From CADEED01 sp043747835 (GTDB lineage Bacteria; Pseudomonadota; Gammaproteobacteria; Steroidobacterales; Steroidobacteraceae): 64,000 bases of DNA. The notes beneath the pieces were generated by a model that had not been told where the DNA came from, ran no database searches, and saw nothing but the letters and a program-made list of their open reading frames with translations. Location: NCBI GenBank assembly GCA_043747835.1, contig JAYTOK010000117.1, positions 1-64,000 on the forward strand, written 5' to 3'. This document shows positions 60,626 through 64,000 of the stretch, piece after piece; the first letter of the stretch is position 1, and the number at the start of each line of letters is the position of its first letter. The position numbers and the translations under genes were made by a program.

Positions 60626-61381
60626 CTAATACGGATCGAGCGCGAAGTAGCCGACCGGTCTCCCCGTGTCGGTGTCGATCAACGCCGTCCAGAATCCCTC
60701 GCGATGCCGCACCGGCAGCCAGCGCAGCTTTTCCCTCGGGAGCTTTGCGTCGGTCACCGCGGTATCGATGTCGTTCTTCGCATCCGGCTTCTTCGCCACG
60801 AGTTGTTCCAGCGTGCCGGCCTTCTTCAAGATCTCCGGTAGCGCGGTCTCGTACGGTAGATAGAAACGCGGGCGCGTCATCTCTTCCTTGCCCGCGAGCG
60901 ACTTGAACAACGCGTCCTGCTCTTCCGCTTCGGGTACGACGACGTTGACGTGACGCGGTCCTGTCCAGGGCAGCGAAGCGTATTGCGGGTCTTTTGCTGC
61001 AGCGAGTTCGTCCGGCGCGACGTCGCGCGCGGTGACTATCTCGATGCGATCCTTGAGGAAAGCCACGGCCACCGGCCGCGTGCCCGCGACGATGTAGACG
61101 CCGTACACGAGCGCTGCGATCTGTATGACGCCGACGATGGTGTAGTCGGTGATCAGCTCGCGGCGTGATTTCCGGCTGTTGTAGATCACGAGCGAGAGCA
61201 GCGGGCCGAGCGCGAGATCGCAGCCGACGACGAGCATGAACAGTTCGGTTCCGCCGATCATCGTGTGGAAGGGCGCCGGGAACCACACGAGGAAGATCAA
61301 CGCCGCCGCGATGCCGGCGAGGATCGCCGTCACGACGAAGTGGATGGCAGTCGCGATCAGCTTTTCGCGCCATACGATCAT
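60626..61381 (-). CDS. TfpX/TfpZ-like type IV pilin accessory protein
   Basis: 251 residues. Three to four N-terminal transmembrane segments (AIHFVVTAILAGIAAALIFL; TELFMLVVGCDLALGPLLSL; YTIVGVIQIAALVYGVYIVA) precede a soluble tail. The pattern FLVWFPAPFHTMIGG and the GPLLSLVIYN region fit the TfpX/TfpZ family of pilin accessory proteins, which help assemble particular pilins. No pilin gene is in the window. The start is the ATG at 61381. The arfB gene lies 10 bases upstream on the same strand. Confidence 0.82.
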   Translation of the reverse strand: MIVWREKLIATAIHFVVTAILAGIAAALIFLVWFPAPFHTMIGGTELFMLVVGCDLALGPLLSLVIYNSRKSRRELITDYTIVGVIQIAALVYGVYIVAGTRPVAVAFLKDRIEIVTARDVAPDELAAAKDPQYASLPWTGPRHVNVVVPEAEEQDALFKSLAGKEEMTRPRFYLPYETALPEILKKAGTLEQLVAKKPDAKNDIDTAVTDAKLPREKLRWLPVRHREGFWTALIDTDTGRPVGYFALDPY

Positions 61382-61391
61382 GGTGGTCTCC

Positions 61392-61823
61392 TCAGTCGTC
61401 GAATCGCACGCGTCCGCGCATGCGTTTGGTTTTTTGCGAACGGGATTTCGTGTCGAGCCGTTTTTGCTTCGATGCGCGTGTCGGCTTCGTGGCGCGGCGT
61501 GGTTTGGGAACGACGAGCGCGCGCCGCACGAGGTCACGCAGGCGATCTTCCGCGGCGCGCCGGTTCTGCTCCTGGCTGCGCGATTCCCGCGACACGATCA
61601 ACACCTCGTCGGCGTCCGTCAATCGCTGACCTGCGAGCGCTCGCAGCCGCGTCTTCACATCCTCACGCAGCGTGGCGTTGCGCCCGAGCGCGAAACGCAA
61701 CTGCACCGCGGAAGCCACCTTGTTGACGTTCTGCCCGCCGGGACCCGCCGAGCGGATGGCCGTGAACTCGAGATCCGCGTCCGGAATCGCGAGCCCCGGT
61801 TTGACGACGAGGCTGGCGCTCAC
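61392..61823 (-). CDS. arfB: Alternative ribosome-rescue factor ArfB (GGQ hydrolase)
   Basis: 143 residues. The catalytic GPGGQNVNK motif (Gly29-Gly30-Gln31) and the preceding FTAIRSA match YaeJ/ArfB, the C-terminal tail of which is rich in Lys and Arg (KQKRLDTKSRSQKTKRMRGR). It enters a stalled ribosome through its tail and frees the peptide from the tRNA. The GTG start overlaps the stop of the MscS gene (GTGA), so translation is coupled. Confidence 0.93.
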   Translation of the reverse strand: MSASLVVKPGLAIPDADLEFTAIRSAGPGGQNVNKVASAVQLRFALGRNATLREDVKTRLRALAGQRLTDADEVLIVSRESRSQEQNRRAAEDRLRDLVRRALVVPKPRRATKPTRASKQKRLDTKSRSQKTKRMRGRVRFDD

Positions 61824-63124
61824 CGCCTGAGGTCCGGGAGGCCGGGATCCGATGCCACGATGCGCACCTCGTGTTGTTGCACGGGGATCGTAATGCCGTG
61901 TTTCTTGAACAGGCGCCAGATCTCGCGGTTGACGTCCGAGCGCACGTTGTTCACGCCGTTCATAGGATCGCGAATCCAGAAGCGCACTTCGACGCGCATG
62001 CCGTAGTTCTCGAAGCTCATGAGCCGCGAGACCGGGCCGGGCTCCTTGAGGATGCGCGGATGGTTGGCTGCCGCGTCGATCAGGACCTGTAGAGCGACCT
62101 CGGGATCGTCCTGGAAGCTGATCATCACGGGCAGGCGGATGCGGACGCGCTGGTCCGAGTAGCTCCAGTTGATGACCGAGTTGGTGATCAGGTTCTGGTT
62201 CGGAACCAGCGTCTCCACGCCGTCGCGATCGCGGACGACGATGTACCGGCCGCGCAGTTCCTGCACCCAGCCGAAGTTCTCGGTGCTCGTGCCGGTCGTG
62301 CCCGTGAAGCTGATGACGTCGCCGGGTTTGATCGACTTGTCGAGCAGCAGCACGAAGCCCGAAACGAAATTGCTGGCGATCGCCTGCAGGCCGAAACCAA
62401 GACCGATGCCGACGGCGCCGGTGAGCAGCGTCAGTGCGGTCATGTCGACGCCGGATGCGTTGACGCCGAGCAGGATGCCAATCGTGACCAGCGAGAACGT
62501 CGTGAATTTCGAGATGCCGATGCGCGTCGAGATCGCGATGCCTTCGAGCTTCATGACGCGGCGTTCGATCGTGCGCGCGATGAGGCTGGTGACGATCAGG
62601 AAGCCGACGATGAGGACGACGCTCTTGAGCAGCGCCCAGAGGCTGAACGTCGCCTTGCCGGGCAGAAGATCGATCGCGTCGAGCCGCCCCTCGACGCCGG
62701 AGAACCAGCCGAGGATCTGGAACGAGATCGCCGCCCAGCTCACGAACGTGAGACGCAGCTCCCACTTGCGTAGCCAGCTGTTCGGTCCGAGCGAAACGCT
62801 GATCATGTGCACGGCGAAGCGCGCGATGACGAGCACCGTCGCGAGGCGGAAGGCCAGATTGAGCAGGGCGACGGGCAGGTCGAACGTCGCGAACAGCGGC
62901 TGCAGCGCGAGGATCAGCACCATGGCGAGGAACGCAGGAGCCACCACCATCCCGGCGACCAGGAATCGGCGCGTCCATTGAGGCAGCCCGACACGGGTCG
63001 AGAGCGGGCGCAATCCGTTCTTCACGTAGTGCGCAAGTCCCGTTGCCAGCAAGGCCGCCATGATGATGGCGACGACCTCGGCCATGATCTCGGGGCGGGT
63101 CAGCTGGTCGAAGAGTTCTTTCAA
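61820..63124 (-). CDS. Mechanosensitive channel of the MscS family
   Basis: 434 residues. Five or so transmembrane helices lead to the pore helix (LLTGAVGIGLGFGLQAIASN) and the cytosolic MscS beta-domain (SIKPGDVISFTGTTGTSTEN; VPNQNLITNSVINWSYSD), with the C-terminal alpha/beta part. The gene is of the common small-to-medium MscS type. It should relieve turgor on osmotic downshock. It lies 13 bases downstream of the YdcH-like gene, same strand, and is coupled to arfB. Confidence 0.94.
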   Translation of the reverse strand: MKELFDQLTRPEIMAEVVAIIMAALLATGLAHYVKNGLRPLSTRVGLPQWTRRFLVAGMVVAPAFLAMVLILALQPLFATFDLPVALLNLAFRLATVLVIARFAVHMISVSLGPNSWLRKWELRLTFVSWAAISFQILGWFSGVEGRLDAIDLLPGKATFSLWALLKSVVLIVGFLIVTSLIARTIERRVMKLEGIAISTRIGISKFTTFSLVTIGILLGVNASGVDMTALTLLTGAVGIGLGFGLQAIASNFVSGFVLLLDKSIKPGDVISFTGTTGTSTENFGWVQELRGRYIVVRDRDGVETLVPNQNLITNSVINWSYSDQRVRIRLPVMISFQDDPEVALQVLIDAAANHPRILKEPGPVSRLMSFENYGMRVEVRFWIRDPMNGVNNVRSDVNREIWRLFKKHGITIPVQQHEVRIVASDPGLPDLRR

Positions 63125-63137
63125 GTGGCGTCCGGCC

Positions 63138-63368
63138 TCAGGCGTTCAGGTCGGGGATGAGCTCGCTTTCGAGCCGGGTGATCTGATCCTTGAGGATCAG
63201 CTTGCGCTTCTTGAGGCGCTTGAGCTGGAGCTGGTCGCAATGGAAATCGAGGGACAGCCGCGAGATGACCTCGTCGAGATCGCGGTGCGCGATGCGCAGC
63301 TCGCGCAGCTTTTCCACGTTCTTGAAAAGCTCGCGATCGACGTTGTCCTGATCTTCGATTTCGCTCAT
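63138..63368 (-). CDS. YdcH/DUF465-like small protein
   Basis: 76 residues, a helical hairpin typical of DUF465: ELFKNVEKLRELRIAHRDLD, then LQLKRLKKRKLILKDQI and TRLESELIP. Most members have no known function; several are highly expressed. Its ATG overlaps the stop of the PHP gene (ATGA). Confidence 0.88.
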   Translation of the reverse strand: MSEIEDQDNVDRELFKNVEKLRELRIAHRDLDEVISRLSLDFHCDQLQLKRLKKRKLILKDQITRLESELIPDLNA

Positions 63369-64000
63369 CGGCGAGCTTCGGATAAACAGTGCGTGACCGG
63401 GTCGAGGCCGACGGGAAGCTTAAGCCAGCGGCCAAGGGGATTCCACGGCACGGCCGGATCGTGGAAATCGGAGCCCATGGATGCGTGCAGATTGAATCGG
63501 CGACAGAGCCCGGCGATCCGATCGGCGTCACTGAGGCTCATTCCGGCCATGCTCGCTTCGAGCGCGACGCCGCCTTGGGCCTGGAACTCCGACACGAGAT
63601 TTCGCAACGCGCCGGCGGACACCTTGTAGCGGTGCGGGTGGGCGAGGACGGGCCGGGCGCCGCTGTCGCGCAGCGCCGTCATCGCAATTGAAAATTCCGG
63701 CCATTCCGCGGGCACGTGGCCCGCACCGCCGCGGTTCAGCCACCGATCGAATGCGTCCTGCGTGTCTTTCGCATGTCCGCGTTCGACGAGAATTCGCGCG
63801 AGATGCAATCGCGTCGGGGAATGTCCGGCGGCGACCTGCGCAACCAGCTCGCGGCCGGGCAGTCGCGCGCGCCGTTCGAGTCGTTCGCCGATTTCGGTGA
63901 TCCGCGCACGGCGCTTTGCGAGCACGCCATCGAGATGCCGGGCGAGCCCCGCATGCGCGGAGTCGACCTCGAGGCCGACGATGTGAATAGTTTGGCCGCG
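63365..64000 (-). CDS. PHP-domain phosphoesterase (RNase AM/YciV-like), 5' partial
   Basis: The visible 211 residues run from the window edge to the stop. They include the metal-site pieces IHIVGLEVD, PVLAHPHRYKVS and MGSDFHDPAVPWNPLGRW, and the helical insertion RARITEIGERLERR. This is the pattern of YciV/RNase AM, which removes nucleotides from 5'-phosphorylated short RNAs and pAp-type molecules. The N-terminal first metal motif lies beyond the edge. The gene leads the YdcH-like, MscS and arfB genes. Confidence 0.85.
   Translation of the reverse strand, partial: RGQTIHIVGLEVDSAHAGLARHLDGVLAKRRARITEIGERLERRARLPGRELVAQVAAGHSPTRLHLARILVERGHAKDTQDAFDRWLNRGGAGHVPAEWPEFSIAMTALRDSGARPVLAHPHRYKVSAGALRNLVSEFQAQGGVALEASMAGMSLSDADRIAGLCRRFNLHASMGSDFHDPAVPWNPLGRWLKLPVGLDPVTHCLSEARR

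Overview
The window is about 64 kb of GC-rich, gene-dense chromosomal DNA. The genes (PlsB, GreB, TonB-dependent receptors of the Xanthomonas/Caulobacter type, an ECF sigma factor paired with a TPR serine/threonine kinase, a DUF1302-DUF1329-YCF48-MMPL operon, homospermidine synthase) suggest a free-living gammaproteobacterium near Steroidobacteraceae, Nevskiales or Xanthomonadales. This placement is inferred from gene content only. I see no rRNA, tRNA, CRISPR array, insertion sequence or integrase. The C-terminal part of an ATP-grasp ligase is cut by the left edge, and the N-terminal part of a PHP-domain phosphoesterase by the right edge.

1-18.3 kb is mostly housekeeping and metabolism: lipoprotein, S9 peptidase, two glutathione transferases, HAD hydrolase, an unrecognised gene pair, NUDIX hydrolase, UvrD-like helicase, exported methyltransferase-like lipoprotein, RRM protein, arginine decarboxylase (speA), mercaptopyruvate sulfurtransferase and homospermidine synthase, then a coupled DUF4166/TIGR01777/membrane-protein operon. 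18.3-21.4 kb holds an ArsR-type regulator with a likely operator, an atypical desaturase and an SRPBCC membrane protein, then greB. 21.5-29.7 kb is an envelope and protease stretch: M13 peptidase, LemA plus two TPM proteins, LysM/L,D-transpeptidase, LTA4H-like M1 aminopeptidase and a rhomboid protease. A lone phage-tail-sheath-like gene follows.

31.4-39.6 kb mixes signalling and DNA alkylation-damage genes: Ogt, a secreted protein of seven Cys repeats coupled to a response regulator whose phospho-Asp is Glu, two Crp/Fnr-like regulators around a histidine kinase with no sensor domain, a desaturase, a SWIM-like small protein, a 2OG-Fe(II) oxygenase, an Ada-type zinc-domain protein, a DUF4442 protein, an alkyltransferase-like protein and a hydrolase. 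39.7-43.0 kb is the sigma factor and membrane STPK. 43.1-48.2 kb is a tight operon: heme-oxygenase-fold-like protein, TonB receptor, patatin-like lipase and NTF2-like protein. 48.3-51.6 kb has an SDR and plsB. 51.8-60 kb is the DUF1302/DUF1329/YCF48/MMPL operon and a secreted metallo-beta-lactamase-fold enzyme, probably an envelope transport system for a lipid or hydrophobic compound. The right end carries an orphan RTX-related domain protein, a TfpX/TfpZ-like protein, arfB, an MscS channel, a YdcH-like protein and the PHP gene.

The most unusual non-coding signal is a family of palindromic or directly repeated elements with GGGGACA, GGGGTCAGGC or related ends. They lie at, or within a few bases of, stop codons at five places (9.6, 27.0, 37.7, 39.6 and 48.2 kb). 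One supplies the stop codons of two convergent genes. One is a perfect 39-bp inverted repeat ending one base before a sigma-factor start codon. Otherwise the layout is compact, with many 4-bp start/stop overlaps and two convergent pairs whose stop codons share one CTAG.
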